This document shows positions 40,401-40,530 of a stretch of 40,530 nucleotides of DNA, piece after piece; the stretch's first letter is position 1, and each line of letters begins with the position of its first letter. This DNA is from Synechococcus sp. AG-673-B04 (lineage in GTDB: Bacteria; Cyanobacteriota; Cyanobacteriia; PCC-6307; Cyanobiaceae). The stretch spans positions 1-40,530 of the forward strand of contig QCTG01000006.1 of NCBI GenBank assembly GCA_003211235.1, read 5' to 3'. A program made the translations under genes and the position numbers. The notes below the pieces were generated by a model, which was not told where the DNA came from, did no database searches, and was given only the letters and a program-made list of their open reading frames with translations.

Positions 40401-40530
40401 CTTGACGATCTCCACGTTGACGATCCGATCCTCGGGAGAACCGTGGTCCTGAATCTCCAGATAGAAATCATCACCGAAAACGTCCTGGTACCAGGAGGCC
40501 ACGTCACGTGCGATCTCGGGACGTCCACGC
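37464..40530 (-). CDS. dnaE: DNA polymerase III alpha subunit, C-terminal about 1,020 residues
   Basis: The frame enters from the right window edge and ends at TGA 37464-37466; the N-terminal PHP domain start is missing. The catalytic site is seen at [16 protein letters not shown] (acidic pair). Then come [35 protein letters not shown], the fingers region [20 protein letters not shown] and [20 protein letters not shown], and a C-terminal OB fold ([20 protein letters not shown]). This is the replicative polymerase chain elongation subunit. No frameshift or intein seen in the visible part. Confidence 0.97.
   Translation of the reverse strand, partial: [1021 protein letters not shown]

Noticed and set aside
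1-40530. CRISPR array or insertion sequence
   Set aside because: I saw no regularly spaced repeats with spacers and no transposase-like frame.

Overview
The window looks like a chromosome segment of a marine picocyanobacterium of the Synechococcus/Cyanobium type. The grounds are two genes for high-light-inducible (Hli) proteins, a PAM68-type photosystem assembly protein, a thylakoid-lumen-style pentapeptide protein, a light-dependent protochlorophyllide reductase-like SDR, a cyanobacterial-style Mrp cluster, very compact gene packing and many tiny ORFs. Most housekeeping stretches are GC-rich, but two blocks differ clearly in content or base composition.

Layout. 1-3513: ilvD (cut by the left edge), a small membrane/coiled-coil protein and a degenerate uracil phosphoribosyltransferase homologue on the minus strand, diverging from a lumenal pentapeptide protein and a His-rich CobW-type GTPase. 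3514-5528: AT-rich, sparse region of small proteins. 5529-9278: two membrane proteins (EamA, DUF389) and a coupled pair formed by an LPOR-like SDR and an SdiA-regulated-like beta-propeller protein. 9334-17750: a LOG-family gene split by a 7.9-kb integrated element. The element is bounded by a 10-bp direct repeat (9829-9838 and 17685-17694). It carries a tyrosine recombinase at one end, a primase/polymerase-like protein at the other, two ribbon-helix-helix-type small proteins, two RTX proteins (one with a BspA-type leucine-rich repeat domain) and a repeated terminator-leader cassette. 17732-20351: SDR, small conserved proteins, a HIT protein and an RHH/partner pair. 20352-23880: gene-poor region with two hli genes (one in a three-gene coupled operon), gene remnants and a Yfr1-like small RNA candidate. 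23879-27500: two small proteins, dnaG, an EamA permease. 27501-35940: a low-GC block of twelve minus-strand genes, mostly overlapping or separated by a few bases: mrpC-D-E-F-G, a DUF4040/MrpA-like gene, mrpB, a K+ channel, a phosphosulfolactate synthase (ComA)-like protein, a family-3 solute-binding protein, a DAACS-type Na+ symporter and a lipoprotein. 36061-40530: ruvA, rpsO, a PAM68 gene and the C-terminal part of dnaE.

The two most interesting systems are the LOG-gene-targeting element and the 12-gene ion/solute operon. In the first, the broken host gene can be rejoined in frame across the repeat, which fixes the integration site to the base. In the second, a Na+/H+ antiporter, a K+ channel, a Na+-driven symporter with its own binding protein and a ComA-like enzyme are transcribed together. 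This suggests Na+-energised uptake and metabolism of an unknown anionic (possibly sulfonated) solute. That functional reading is inference; the gene order and family matches are visible in the sequence.
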